A DNA stretch of 64,000 nucleotides from JBOFIQ01 sp051654905 (GCA_051654905.1 JBOFYY010000132.1:124001-188000); one strand, 5' to 3'. Shown: positions 24,437 through 33,984, counted from the first letter of the stretch. The notes: generated by a model from the sequence alone, not told the origin. A program made the numbers and translations.

Positions 24437-24520
24437 TTGAAGCTCCTCTCTTCGTTGAGTAATTATTTGTATAGTATTCAAGTTTGCAAGTAGCGGTGTC
24501 AATAGGTTTAGTAGATATTT

Positions 24521-26311
24521 TTATAGCTCGGTAAGTTCTGCCAGCTCAATCCATTCGCTTTCACGTAAAGCTTGTTCGGCTTGTGTGTTACGTAGTTGCT
24601 CTTCTAAAGTAGCAAGTTTCGCGTAGTCAGTAGCGGCAGTAGCCATACGATTATGGATATCAGCGATTTTCGTAGCGAGTTTAGCTAGCTGTGACTCCAG
24701 CCTAGCAAGATCCTTCTTTGCCTGACGTAGTTCGGCGGCACTAGGACCATCAGCGACAGTAGCAGCTGCTGGGCTACCAGATGTGACAGTACTTGTAGTG
24801 CGAGAATTGCGACGATGGTCAAGATATTGATCGACCCCACCTGGCAATAATACGCATCGACCGTCTCCCATTAACGCATAAGTCCAGTCAGTTACCCGCT
24901 CTAGGAAATAACGATCGTGCGAGACGACGATAAGAGTTCCCGGCCAAGTATCAAGATAGTCCTCAACTACTGTGAGGGTATCAATATCAAGATCATTAGT
25001 GGGCTCGTCAAGCAACAGCACATTAGGCTCTGACATTAGCAGCCGCAAAAACTGCAATCGCCGACGCTCGCCACCAGATAACTCTCCGATACGAGCGGTG
25101 AGCCGGTCGCCAGTAAAACCAAAATCGCCAAGCAGGCTAGAAGCAGTAGCGTCGCGTCCAGTAGCCAATTTAGTTTCTCGTTTTAGGCTTTCGACGCTAT
25201 CAAGAACTCTCTCAGCAGGGTCAAGCTCAGCAATAGCCTGCGATAGATGCGCTACCCGTAAAGTTTTTCCGCACTTAACTTTCCCCTGAGAAGGCGCTAA
25301 GTCACCGGTAAGAAGTCTCAGGAGCGTAGTCTTTCCAGCACCATTAACTCCTATTAAACCAATCCGATCACCTGGACCAATTGACCATGTTAGATCATCA
25401 AATAGAACTCGCTCGCCAAGGGTGACATCAACATGATTGATATCAAAAACATCTTTACCAAGCCGGGCAGTAGCAAATTTTTGTAACTCTAATTTGTCGC
25501 GAGGATCAGGCACATCTGCAATAAGTTCATTAGCTGCATCAATGCGGAACTTAGGTTTACTAGTTCGAGCCGGAGCGCCACGACGTAGCCAAGCGAGCTC
25601 TTTACGAGCAAGGTTTTGCCGCTTTGCTTCAGTGACTGCAGCCATCCGCTGACGCTCTACTCGCGCTAACACATAGGCGGCATAACCACCATCGTAAGTG
25701 TCAATAGTCCCATCATGAACTTCCCAAATCCGGGTACAGATAGCGTCAAGGAACCATCTATCGTGAGAAACCACCAACATGGCAGTACCGCGAGCTTGCA
25801 GCGCATTTAGATGATCGGCAAGCCAAGTTACCGCCTCAACATCAAGATGGTTAGTAGGCTCATCTAGAACCAGCAAATCATGACCACTCAACATTAACGC
25901 CACCAACGCAGTACGACGTCGCTCGCCGCCAGACATTTTGGCAATAGGGGCATCTAAATCAAGATCAGCCAGTAAATCAGTGACGATTCCACGAGTCGTA
26001 GCATCAGCAGCCCAGACATGGTCTGGTTCACCATTGACGATCACATCGCGGACGGTAGCTTCGGGGGCGAAATCATCTAGCTGCGTTAGATAGCCGATAG
26101 ATACTCGCCCAGTATGAGTGACTCGACCGCTATCAGGAGTTAAGTCGCCAGTTAGGATCCGCAGCAAGGTAGTTTTTCCGTCGCCATTGCGGCCTACAAC
26201 CCCAATAACATCCCCAGATCCCAGCCCGATTGTGATGTCATCGATGATGGTTCGGGTACCGAAAGCATGACTGACATGTTCGATGTTGATGAGGTTTTCG
26301 CTGCGAGCCAT
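24521..26311 (-). CDS. ABC-F family ATP-binding protein (Uup-like)
   Basis: About 596 residues, two ABC domains and no membrane segments. Walker A motifs are GRNGDGKTTLL and GVNGAGKTTLL; the signature motifs are MSGGERRRTAL and LSGGERRRLQFL; Walker B motifs are LLVLDEPTNHLD and VLLLDEPTNDLD. A linker of about 80 residues lies between them, and a C-terminal coiled-coil-like tail (LRQAKKDLARLESQLAKLATK, trimmed here) is as in Uup. ABC-F proteins act on ribosomes or DNA intermediates rather than as transporters. Start taken at ATG 26311; a GTG at 26317 is equally in frame. A 3'-terminal scrap of this gene is repeated at 23490-23529. Confidence 0.9.
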   Translation of the reverse strand: MARSENLINIEHVSHAFGTRTIIDDITIGLGSGDVIGVVGRNGDGKTTLLRILTGDLTPDSGRVTHTGRVSIGYLTQLDDFAPEATVRDVIVNGEPDHVWAADATTRGIVTDLLADLDLDAPIAKMSGGERRRTALVALMLSGHDLLVLDEPTNHLDVEAVTWLADHLNALQARGTAMLVVSHDRWFLDAICTRIWEVHDGTIDTYDGGYAAYVLARVERQRMAAVTEAKRQNLARKELAWLRRGAPARTSKPKFRIDAANELIADVPDPRDKLELQKFATARLGKDVFDINHVDVTLGERVLFDDLTWSIGPGDRIGLIGVNGAGKTTLLRLLTGDLAPSQGKVKCGKTLRVAHLSQAIAELDPAERVLDSVESLKRETKLATGRDATASSLLGDFGFTGDRLTARIGELSGGERRRLQFLRLLMSEPNVLLLDEPTNDLDIDTLTVVEDYLDTWPGTLIVVSHDRYFLERVTDWTYALMGDGRCVLLPGGVDQYLDHRRNSRTTSTVTSGSPAAATVADGPSAAELRQAKKDLARLESQLAKLATKIADIHNRMATAATDYAKLATLEEQLRNTQAEQALRESEWIELAELTEL

Positions 26312-26338
26312 AGTCACTAAGTCTAGCTTGAATACGGC

Positions 26339-26374
26339 AACTGCCCGACCCCTTAAGAAAAGGATCGGGCAGTT
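26339..26374 (-). terminator. Hairpin after the DUF4191 gene
   Basis: AACTGCCCGA (26339-26348) pairs with TCGGGCAGTT (26365-26374), 12 bp beyond the DUF4191 stop. It would separate the lipA-DUF4191 transcript from the ABC-F gene. Confidence 0.6.
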
Positions 26375-26386
26375 AGGTAATTAGAT

Positions 26387-27166
26387 TTAACGTCCGCGCA
26401 TTGAAGATCTAGAGCCGCGGGTAGCCATCGGGCCTTGAGGGATAGGCATACGACGTGTGCCATCTAACGCACGTAGTCGTTTAGCTGCCTCTTCGATCTT
26501 GGCTTTGTCTAGCGTCTTAGGCTGCTTAGTTAGCCACTTAGTTAGACCTTGGAGGGACACCTGATTAGCGCCATTCCCCAACATGACAGTACGAGCTTCG
26601 ATGCCGTAAAGAACAGCATTGTGTCGCTTAACTTCTTGGGTAAGAAGCTGACGCACCCGACCAGGTTCTCCCTCGCCAATCAAGAAAAGCCCACCTGGCC
26701 CGATAGCGCGATGAACCACATCCTGCTGGCGGGTAAAGGCAATAACTGGAGTATGGGTCCACTCTTTAGGCAACATACCTAGCGCGACCTCGCCAGAACC
26801 AGCTTGTCCTTCATACTGCGACAGTGCCGCTTGTTTACCACGACGAGCCAGCAACCATTGAGCCAAAATTGCTCCAATAAGAAGCCCCAAGATTGATAGC
26901 AACAAAACATTCCACCAGCGGAAACCGATGGTGAACATCAGAATTAGTCCAGTGATAAGAATTAGCAGAAATGGTCCCAGAAAAGCTGCAAAAAGAAGAA
27001 TGCCAAACTTGGGATCCTGCTTAGTGGTCATCTTGTAGAGTTCGCGAATGGCGCGCATTGTGCCCCAATCTCGCGGGTCGCTTGAGTTCTTCTTGCGATC
27101 CTTCTCTGCTTTAACAGCGGCCTTCTGCTTAGCCTCAAGGGCTTTAGCGGCCTCAGTTTTAGCCAT
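26387..27166 (-). CDS. DUF4191 family membrane protein
   Basis: A 259-residue protein. It has a charged Ala/Lys N-terminus (MAKTEAAKALEAKQKAAV), the conserved DWGTMRAIRELYKMT segment, two adjacent transmembrane helices (ILLFAAFLGPFLLILITGLIL and the VLLLSILGLLIGAILAQWLL region), then a soluble domain with the AIGPGGLFLIGEG segment. This matches DUF4191 proteins, which in Mycobacterium and Corynebacterium are found beside lipA; no function is established. Its start overlaps the lipA stop by 8 bp, so the two are translated together. Confidence 0.85.
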   Translation of the reverse strand: MAKTEAAKALEAKQKAAVKAEKDRKKNSSDPRDWGTMRAIRELYKMTTKQDPKFGILLFAAFLGPFLLILITGLILMFTIGFRWWNVLLLSILGLLIGAILAQWLLARRGKQAALSQYEGQAGSGEVALGMLPKEWTHTPVIAFTRQQDVVHRAIGPGGLFLIGEGEPGRVRQLLTQEVKRHNAVLYGIEARTVMLGNGANQVSLQGLTKWLTKQPKTLDKAKIEEAAKRLRALDGTRRMPIPQGPMATRGSRSSMRGR

Positions 27167-28103
27167 GGGTTACTCCCTGCTTGTTGCGATTCTCTAAGGC
27201 TTGACGATACAACCGACCTGCTCGATATGAAGAACGAACAGTAGGTCCAGACATCACACCAGAATAGCCAATCTGTGTCGCTTGCTCAGCGAACATATCA
27301 AATTCTTCTGGAGTGACCCAACGATCAATTGGTAGCAAAGTCACGTTGGGACGTAGGTACTGAGTGATAGTAATAAGCTCTGCGCCAGCATCGAAGAGCT
27401 CTTTCAGTGCCTGAGTTACTTCCTCATTAGTCTCGCCCATACCTAAAATAAGGTTAGATTTTGTGACCATACCGGCAGCGCGCGACTGAGTAAGAACATT
27501 TAGCGAACGCTCATACCGGAACCCGGGACGAATTCGCTTAAAAATCCGGGGGACGGTTTCGACGTTGTGAGCAAAAACTTCAGGTTTTTGATCAAAAAGC
27601 TGTTGCAGTAGTTCTGGTTCAGCATTGAAATCTGGGGCAAGCATTTCGACGCCAACCCCAGGGTTTATGTCATGGATTTGCTTAATGGTTTCGGCGTAAA
27701 GCCAAGCGCCACCGTCGTCGAGATCATCGCGGCATACCCCAGTAACAGTGGCGTATTTGAGGCCCATTTTCTTAACTGATTCAGCAACGCGTAGTGGTTC
27801 TTCGCGGTCGTAGTTGGTGGGTTTCTTGCTTTCGATCTGGCAAAAATCACAGCGTCGAGTACAAGAATCTCCACCAATAAGGAAGGTGGCTTCACGGTCT
27901 TGCCAACACTCAAACATGTTGGGGCAATTAGCCTCTTTACACACCGTATGTAGATCTTGGTCGCGTACGATGCCCTGAATTTCACGAAAATCGGGGCCCA
28001 TAACCGGTTTACGGCGAATCCACGACGGCTTTCGTTCAATAGGGGTCTGCGAGTTGCGCACCTCAACCTTAAGGAGTCGGCGGCCTTCCGGAGAAACAGT
28101 CAC
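27159..28103 (-). CDS. lipA: Lipoyl synthase (radical SAM)
   Basis: A 314-residue enzyme that inserts two sulfurs into octanoyl groups on carrier proteins. Both iron-sulfur sites are visible: the auxiliary cluster motif CKEANCPNMFEC (C-x4-C-x5-C) and the radical SAM motif CTRRCDFC (C-x3-C-x2-C). The GVEMLAPDF and LGMGETNEEV segments are family-typical, and SGPTVRSSYRAG gives the C-terminal Ser ligand region. It works on the octanoyl groups installed by LipB (33259-33984). Unusually, the mutA-mutB-meaB genes lie between the two. Confidence 0.96.
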   Translation of the reverse strand: MTVSPEGRRLLKVEVRNSQTPIERKPSWIRRKPVMGPDFREIQGIVRDQDLHTVCKEANCPNMFECWQDREATFLIGGDSCTRRCDFCQIESKKPTNYDREEPLRVAESVKKMGLKYATVTGVCRDDLDDGGAWLYAETIKQIHDINPGVGVEMLAPDFNAEPELLQQLFDQKPEVFAHNVETVPRIFKRIRPGFRYERSLNVLTQSRAAGMVTKSNLILGMGETNEEVTQALKELFDAGAELITITQYLRPNVTLLPIDRWVTPEEFDMFAEQATQIGYSGVMSGPTVRSSYRAGRLYRQALENRNKQGVTHG

Positions 28104-28140
28104 TTACCTAGTCTAAGTGACATGACTGTAAAGATAAGAA

Positions 28141-28178
28141 TGCAGGGTGGTAAGAGCCATGCTCTAAACCACCCTGCA
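28141..28178 (-). terminator. Terminator after meaB
   Basis: TGCAGGGTGGT (28141-28151) pairs with ACCACCCTGCA (28168-28178). On the minus strand ATTCTTATCTTT follows. It ends the lipB-mutA-mutB-meaB transcript and leaves lipA with its own promoter. Confidence 0.65.
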
Positions 28179-28196
28179 AGTTCTTTTTCAAACTTT

Positions 28197-29195
28197 TTAG
28201 GTACCAATAATTCCGTTACGCCAAGCGGTCATAACATCTTCGGCAGCCTCTAAAGCCGATATTTTTCCAGCAGCAACATCAGCTTCCATCTGGTTACGAA
28301 TAGCTGTGACTGGAGCGCTATCGTCGAGGGTAGCAAGAACTTCGCTAGTCACCATATTCCACAGCCAAGAAACCTGCTGTTGATTACGTCGCTCAGTTAA
28401 AGTTCCAGACTCTTCCAGATATGCGCGATGGTCTAATACGGCTTGCCATACCTGATCTAGTCCCATACCGGTATAAGCCGAACAGGGGATAACTGGGGGG
28501 CGACGATTAGCATCACTTGCCACCAGCTTCATCGCGATAGATAGTTCGCGTGCAGAAACTCGAGCTTCGCCCTCGTTATCGCCGTCGGCTTTATTGACAG
28601 CAACTACATCAACCATCTCAAGGATGCCCTTTTTGATGCCTTGTAACTGGTCACCAGAACGTGACAGCGCCAACATCAAGAAAGTATCGACCATTCCTGC
28701 AACGGCAATTTCTGATTGCCCTACGCCAACGGTCTCTACTAGAACAACCCCGTATCCAGCAGCTTCCATTACGGTCATGGCTTCTCTGGTTGCTCGTGCA
28801 ACACCACCTAGATGACCACCAGAAGGTGAAGGGCGAACATAGGCATTCGGATTAGTTCCTAGAACTCCCATTCGGGTACGGTCGCCAAGAATTGATCCAC
28901 CAGTTTTCGCTGAAGAAGGATCAATAGCCAATACCGCTACCTTATGCCCATGTTCTTCAATGAGCTTGGTTCCCATAGCGTTGATAAATGTAGATTTACC
29001 AGCACCTGGAACCCCGGTGATACCAACCCGGATAGAGGTAGTTGAGTCTTGGCTTAACTCGGTAAGAAGATCGCGAGCTTGCGCGCGATGATCTGGCCGC
29101 GATGATTCGACGAGCGTGATGGCCCGGGCGATGTGAGGGCGAGAACTCTCACGCACCGCCCGAGCCAACTCGTCGATGTTATACAGATCAGGCAC
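28197..29195 (-). CDS. meaB: Methylmalonyl-CoA mutase-associated GTPase (MeaB/ArgK type)
   Basis: A 332-residue P-loop GTPase. Walker A is GVPGAGKSTFINAMG, and the following LAIDPSSAKTGGSILGD with RTRMG is the MeaB switch region. Asp of VLVETVGVGQSE lies in the G3 area, and NKADGD is the base-recognition motif. MeaB proteins gate loading of adenosylcobalamin into methylmalonyl-CoA mutase and protect it from inactivation. The start overlaps the mutB stop by 8 bp, so the protein is made together with its client. No ATP:cob(I)alamin adenosyltransferase gene is visible nearby. Confidence 0.94.
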   Translation of the reverse strand: MPDLYNIDELARAVRESSRPHIARAITLVESSRPDHRAQARDLLTELSQDSTTSIRVGITGVPGAGKSTFINAMGTKLIEEHGHKVAVLAIDPSSAKTGGSILGDRTRMGVLGTNPNAYVRPSPSGGHLGGVARATREAMTVMEAAGYGVVLVETVGVGQSEIAVAGMVDTFLMLALSRSGDQLQGIKKGILEMVDVVAVNKADGDNEGEARVSARELSIAMKLVASDANRRPPVIPCSAYTGMGLDQVWQAVLDHRAYLEESGTLTERRNQQQVSWLWNMVTSEVLATLDDSAPVTAIRNQMEADVAAGKISALEAAEDVMTAWRNGIIGT

Positions 29196-31386
29196 TTGCC
29201 TTCTCCAGGCGAGCGTTCAGCTTGGTAAGCATGTCCGCAGCGCACTCAGGGATGACTGACCCAGGCGGGTAAATTGCGTCAGCTCCGTTAGCGTAAAGCT
29301 CTTCGAAGTCCTGTTCTGGAATAACGCCACCTACCACGATCATGATGTCGGGGCGACCCATCTTGTCTAGTTCCGCACGAAGTGCTGGCACCAAAGTGAG
29401 GTGACCGGCAGCTAGCGAAGAAGCGCCCACGATATGAACGTCAGCTTCGATTGCCTGAGCAGCAACTTCTTCTGGAGTCTGGAACAACGGGCCGACATCG
29501 ACGTCCATGCCGAGATCAGCATAGGCAGTCGAAACAACCTTCTGTCCGCGGTCATGTCCATCTTGACCCATCTTGGCAACAAGAATACGAGGACGGCGAC
29601 CTTCTTGCTTTTCGAAGTCCTCAACCATGCCCCGAACTTGCTGGGTGATAGGCGTATTGCCAGTTTCCTTGCTGTACACACCTGAGATTGTACGGATCTG
29701 TGCTTGGTAACGTCCAAAGACCTCTTCCAAAGCAGCAGAGATCTCGCCAACAGTTGCCATATGACGAGCCGCATCAATCGACAACTTCAGCAAGTTGCGA
29801 TCTGGATCGGTGGGATCAGGATTCTTTGCAGCCCAAGTCAGCTGCTTCAAAGCCTCATCAACTTTGGTCTGATCACGCATACCGCGAAGTTTCTCCAACT
29901 TAGCGATCTGAGCAGCGCGTACTGAGGCGTTATCAACCTTGAGGATTTCGATGGGGTTATCATCATTTTCCAGCAAGTACTTGTTGACGCCGATAACTGG
30001 CTGACGGCCAGAGTCGATACGTGCCTGAGTACGAGCAGCTGCCTCTTCGATACGCATCTTGGGGATGCCAGCTTCGATGGCCTTTGCCATACCGCCAGCT
30101 TCCTCAACCTCTTGGATGAGAGCCCAAGCGCGCTTAGCAATATCGTTAGTGAGCTTCTCGACGTATGCTGAACCGGCCCAAGGATCAATTGACTTGGTGG
30201 TCAATGACTCTTGCTGCAAGAACAACTGAGTGTTACGAGCAATACGAGCTGAGAAGTCGGTAGGCAACGCGATTGCTTCGTCTAGTGCATTGGTGTGCAA
30301 GGACTGTGTATGGCCCTGAGTAGCCCCCATTGCCTCGATGCAGGTACGTACCACGTTGTTGTAGACGTCCTGAGCGGTCAGTGACCAGCCAGAAGTCTGC
30401 GAGTGAGTACGTAGCGACATTGACTTGGGGTTCTTCGGATCGAAGTCACGAACCAAACGTGCCCACAGCAAACGAGCTGCGCGCATCTTGGCAACTTCCA
30501 TGAAGAAGTTAGTGCCAATAGCCCAGAAGAAGGACAAGCGAGGTGCGAAAGCATCAACGTTCAAACCTACGGACTCACCGGCGCGAATGTATTCCACACC
30601 ATCAGCCAAGGTGTAAGCCATCTCGATGTCGGCAGTAGCGCCAGCTTCCTGCATATGGTAGCCAGAAATTGAGATGGAGTTGAACTTCGGCATATTTGCG
30701 CTGGTAAAGGCAAAAATGTCAGAAATAATGCGCATCGACGGAGCTGGCGGGTACACGTAAGTGTTACGCACCATGAACTCTTTGAGAATGTCATTCTGGA
30801 TAGTGCCAGCGAGTTGCTCGGGCTTGACGCCTTGCTCCTCGGCTGCCACGACGTAAAGGGCAAGAATCGGAAGAACCGCGCCATTCATCGTCATAGATAC
30901 CGACATCTGATCTAGCGGAATCTTGTCGAAAAGCTGACGCATATCCAAGATCGAGTCCACCGCTACGCCAGCCATACCGACGTCACCGGTCACGCGGGGG
31001 TGATCAGAGTCGTAGCCACGGTGAGTAGCAAGGTCGAATGCGATCGATAGACCTTTCTGTCCAGCAGCAAGGTTGCGACGGTAGAAAGCGTTGGACTCTT
31101 CAGCTGTCGAGAAACCTGCGTACTGGCGAACGGTCCAAGGCTGCTGCACATACATGGTGGCGTAGGGGCCACGCATGAACGGTGCAATGCCCGGACGGGT
31201 GTTCAAGAAATCCAGACCCTCTAGATCACCATCGGTGTAGAGAGTGGGGACGAGAACATGTTCAGGAGTGTTCCAGCCTGCGCTGTACTCAGACTTGGTA
31301 TCAAGGTGAGCTTCGTAGGTGCTTGCTGCATCAGCAGGGATGTCAGCGGAAAACTCAATTGATGTGTAATCAGGAATTGTAGTCAT
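29188..31386 (-). CDS. mutB: Methylmalonyl-CoA mutase, large (catalytic) subunit
   Basis: A 732-residue enzyme that interconverts methylmalonyl-CoA and succinyl-CoA. The TIM-barrel substrate domain begins GIAPFMRGPYATMYVQQPWT and includes LSIAFDLATHRGYDSDHPRV. The C-terminal B12-binding domain has KMGQDGHDRGQKVV, whose DxHxxG histidine is the lower axial cobalt ligand, plus VHIVGASSLAAGHL. It pairs with MutA, encoded 2 bp upstream, in a heterodimer. In this lineage it usually serves propionate and odd-chain or branched substrate flux, and supplies methylmalonyl-CoA for methyl-branched lipids. Confidence 0.97.
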   Translation of the reverse strand: MTTIPDYTSIEFSADIPADAASTYEAHLDTKSEYSAGWNTPEHVLVPTLYTDGDLEGLDFLNTRPGIAPFMRGPYATMYVQQPWTVRQYAGFSTAEESNAFYRRNLAAGQKGLSIAFDLATHRGYDSDHPRVTGDVGMAGVAVDSILDMRQLFDKIPLDQMSVSMTMNGAVLPILALYVVAAEEQGVKPEQLAGTIQNDILKEFMVRNTYVYPPAPSMRIISDIFAFTSANMPKFNSISISGYHMQEAGATADIEMAYTLADGVEYIRAGESVGLNVDAFAPRLSFFWAIGTNFFMEVAKMRAARLLWARLVRDFDPKNPKSMSLRTHSQTSGWSLTAQDVYNNVVRTCIEAMGATQGHTQSLHTNALDEAIALPTDFSARIARNTQLFLQQESLTTKSIDPWAGSAYVEKLTNDIAKRAWALIQEVEEAGGMAKAIEAGIPKMRIEEAAARTQARIDSGRQPVIGVNKYLLENDDNPIEILKVDNASVRAAQIAKLEKLRGMRDQTKVDEALKQLTWAAKNPDPTDPDRNLLKLSIDAARHMATVGEISAALEEVFGRYQAQIRTISGVYSKETGNTPITQQVRGMVEDFEKQEGRRPRILVAKMGQDGHDRGQKVVSTAYADLGMDVDVGPLFQTPEEVAAQAIEADVHIVGASSLAAGHLTLVPALRAELDKMGRPDIMIVVGGVIPEQDFEELYANGADAIYPPGSVIPECAADMLTKLNARLEKASA

Positions 31387-31388
31387 GC

Positions 31389-33248
31389 TCAGGCCTCCAA
31401 GGTGTTGAGCAGTGAATCAAGGAACTCAACAACATTCATGCCATCAAAGACGGTACCGTCGATGAGACCAGCTGGGTCAGCATCGCCCAGCTCTTTGATG
31501 TTGCCAGCGAGGAATACCTTCTCGACGCCATTCTCTTTAAGAGTACGAGCAACGTCGAGGGCTTTATCGGCATAGACCTTGGCGCTGGAGCACAAGATAG
31601 CTACCTTGGCTTCAGTTTTAGCAAAGTCGGCTACCTCAGCAGCTTCGACCATCGGCGTGGACAAGCCGGCGACCAAAAGAAGGTTTTCGACGAATTGCTG
31701 ACGGCCACCAAAATCACGGCGAGTACCGATACATGCTAATTCGACAGCAGCAGGCTTAGCCGCGACACGATCACGTAGCGCTTCAAAAACTTCCGAATCA
31801 CGATGGGTAACGATCTTGTAAGCAGGAGCCTGTGGACGGGCTTTAGCTTCGACAGCTTTCTCATCGCGCATCGGGAACATTGATACGCCGGTAACTGGAA
31901 TCTTGCGAGTAGCTAGTAGACCAGCGCGGGTAACGTTAGCCTCATCGATCATCGCTTGAATCTTGCCACTAGCTAGCGCAGCAGCCATACCACCAGCAGC
32001 TTCAATTTCTTGGAAGCGCTTCCAAGCTGTTGTCGCAATATCGTTGGTCAGAGTTTCGATTACCCAGGCGCCACCAGCTGGATCATTGACGCGACCGATA
32101 TTTGATTCCTCGGCCAAAATGATCTGGGTATTGCGGGCAATACGACGTGAGAAGTCGCTGGGTAGACCGTTGACATTATCGAAGGGGAGCGTCGTAATGG
32201 CTTCTGCGCCACCAACCGAAGCAGCGAAAGTCGCGACTGTCGTGCGGAGCATATTGACGTAAGGATCATCGCGCGTGAACATGCGTAGCGAGCTGACAGC
32301 ATGCTGGATTGCGCCACGATCTTCAGCCGGAACCCCAGCAGCTTCGCAGACGCGTGCCCAAGTAGCGCGGAATGCGCGTAGACGAGCAATCGTCAAGAAC
32401 TGCTGCTGATTGGCGGATACCCGGAACTCGATCTGCTGTGCAGCTTCGGCAGGAGTAAGCCCAGCCGCAACTAGATCACGTAGATAAGCAACGCCCGTAG
32501 CAAGCGCGAAAGCAACTTCGTCGGTATCGGTAGCTCCGGCAGCATTGTAGGCAAGTACATCAATGGTGATGGCGCGAATATTCTTGAACTCTTTACGAGC
32601 AGTTGCTACCCAAGCGCGTTGTGCGGTGCAGTCAACTGCTGTGCCATGCAGTGCGGCAAAACCTAGCGCGTCAAGACCAAAGTTGCCTTTGACCGCGTTG
32701 GCATCTTTGCCACAGTTACGGATTAGTTCGGCCATTGCGGTAGCAGCAGCGTCTTGATCGTCGCGGCTGGAAACGTAGATCCCAGCAAGATCAAGCAGCA
32801 TTCCCTCAGTAACTCGAGCAAGGTCACTAGCTTTTACCGCATCAGCATCGATGCGAACCCAAGTTGAGGTAGCGCCACGCTCAAGGTCAGTCAAGATAGC
32901 GGCATTAGTTACCTGTGGATCAGGGTCCTCATGGAGCTGACGCACATCCCAAGCATCGGGATTTCCGGTGCGGATAGTTGTGCCGCGAGTAAAAGGCGCT
33001 ACACCGGGGTAACCCAGCTTTTCTGGCGCATTTTCACGGGTGTAGAGAGGTTCGATGGTGAGACCATCGACGGTTTTGGTACGTAGGCGTTCCATACCCT
33101 GCTCGACGGAGAGTTCTTTACCCTCCGGTCGGCCCTTGTTCAGGACCTTTAGCACTTCCTTCTCCCATTGAGCCTGAGTAGGCTCGGCGAAGTCAGCTGC
33201 TAACGGCAGTTCCTGGACGCTCAGTGGGGCTTCTGGCGACTCGGTCAT
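31389..33248 (-). CDS. mutA: Methylmalonyl-CoA mutase, small subunit
   Basis: A 619-residue homologue of the large subunit. It keeps the barrel fold (GVAPFTRGTTIRTGNPDAWD, RIARNTQIILAEESNIG) but lacks the DxHxxG cobalt-ligand motif in its C-terminal Rossmann-like domain, as expected for the non-catalytic partner. The stop lies two bases before the mutB start. The lipB gene ends ten bases before its ATG, so lipB, mutA, mutB and meaB form one transcription unit by spacing. Confidence 0.95.
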   Translation of the reverse strand: MTESPEAPLSVQELPLAADFAEPTQAQWEKEVLKVLNKGRPEGKELSVEQGMERLRTKTVDGLTIEPLYTRENAPEKLGYPGVAPFTRGTTIRTGNPDAWDVRQLHEDPDPQVTNAAILTDLERGATSTWVRIDADAVKASDLARVTEGMLLDLAGIYVSSRDDQDAAATAMAELIRNCGKDANAVKGNFGLDALGFAALHGTAVDCTAQRAWVATARKEFKNIRAITIDVLAYNAAGATDTDEVAFALATGVAYLRDLVAAGLTPAEAAQQIEFRVSANQQQFLTIARLRAFRATWARVCEAAGVPAEDRGAIQHAVSSLRMFTRDDPYVNMLRTTVATFAASVGGAEAITTLPFDNVNGLPSDFSRRIARNTQIILAEESNIGRVNDPAGGAWVIETLTNDIATTAWKRFQEIEAAGGMAAALASGKIQAMIDEANVTRAGLLATRKIPVTGVSMFPMRDEKAVEAKARPQAPAYKIVTHRDSEVFEALRDRVAAKPAAVELACIGTRRDFGGRQQFVENLLLVAGLSTPMVEAAEVADFAKTEAKVAILCSSAKVYADKALDVARTLKENGVEKVFLAGNIKELGDADPAGLIDGTVFDGMNVVEFLDSLLNTLEA

Positions 33249-33258
33249 GAGACTAACC

Positions 33259-33984
33259 CTAGCCTCTTTCGAAGAAGAAGTTTGTATCGGGGTTAAGGTC
33301 TGGACTTTGTGTGAACTGGTTCATTTTCAGGTAACCCTGAACGAGTGGTTTTAGTCCCTGGGCGACGTCGTAAAGAGTTGGTGCAGAACCTAATTCATTA
33401 GTGATGCTAGTGACCCCAGCATTATCGATGCCACAAGGAATCATATTGGCAAAAGGAGCTAAATCATTACTGACATTGAGCGAAAAACCATGCATCGACG
33501 TCTGTTTCAGGATTCGGATTCCGATAGCACAAATCTTGCGGTCGGGGAGAGCCTCATCTCCTGGAACCCATACACCAGTTTGTCCTTTGATGCGTCCGGA
33601 CTTGATGCCAATAGTGGCTAGGTAGCTAATAAGAGCTTCTTCGATACGAGTTACGTATTCAAGAACTCCTACAGTTCCGCCCAATCGTAGGATTGGGTAT
33701 CCCACTAGCTGTCCGGGTCCGTGCCAAGTAATTTTTCCGCCCCGATCAACGTCAATTACCGGAGTGCCGTCAAAAGGACGTTCGTGATCTTGGGTGCGAC
33801 GGCCAGCGGTATAGACGGGAGCATGTTCAACCAAGAGCATCTGGGGGCCTAGTTCGCCTGTTGCTACTTGAGCATGAAGATCACGCATACGATCCCACTC
33901 CTGTAGATAATCGCTCAGGGCGTCGTCGCGTAGCCCATCGTCGTGAAAACATATGGGGCGGGTTTCGGAGTACTTCTGGCGCAC
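33259..33984 (-). CDS. lipB: Octanoyl-[acyl-carrier-protein]:protein N-octanoyltransferase
   Basis: A 241-residue LipB. Motifs include LLVEHAPVYTAGRRTQ, DRGGKITWHGPGQLVGYPIL (Gly-rich substrate loop), QTGVWVPGDEALPDRKICAIGI containing the catalytic Lys, and MHGFSLNVSNDLAPFANMIPCGI with the catalytic Cys. It transfers octanoyl groups from ACP to lipoyl domains such as those of the E2 encoded at 34169-35887. GTG 33984 is used as start. A terminator separates it from the upstream E2 gene, so it probably has its own promoter. Confidence 0.94.
   Translation of the reverse strand: MRQKYSETRPICFHDDGLRDDALSDYLQEWDRMRDLHAQVATGELGPQMLLVEHAPVYTAGRRTQDHERPFDGTPVIDVDRGGKITWHGPGQLVGYPILRLGGTVGVLEYVTRIEEALISYLATIGIKSGRIKGQTGVWVPGDEALPDRKICAIGIRILKQTSMHGFSLNVSNDLAPFANMIPCGIDNAGVTSITNELGSAPTLYDVAQGLKPLVQGYLKMNQFTQSPDLNPDTNFFFERG

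Noticed and set aside
29188..33248. mutA and mutB as an internal duplication of recent origin
   Set aside because: The two subunits are an ancient paralogous pair in this enzyme class; their divergence is normal.
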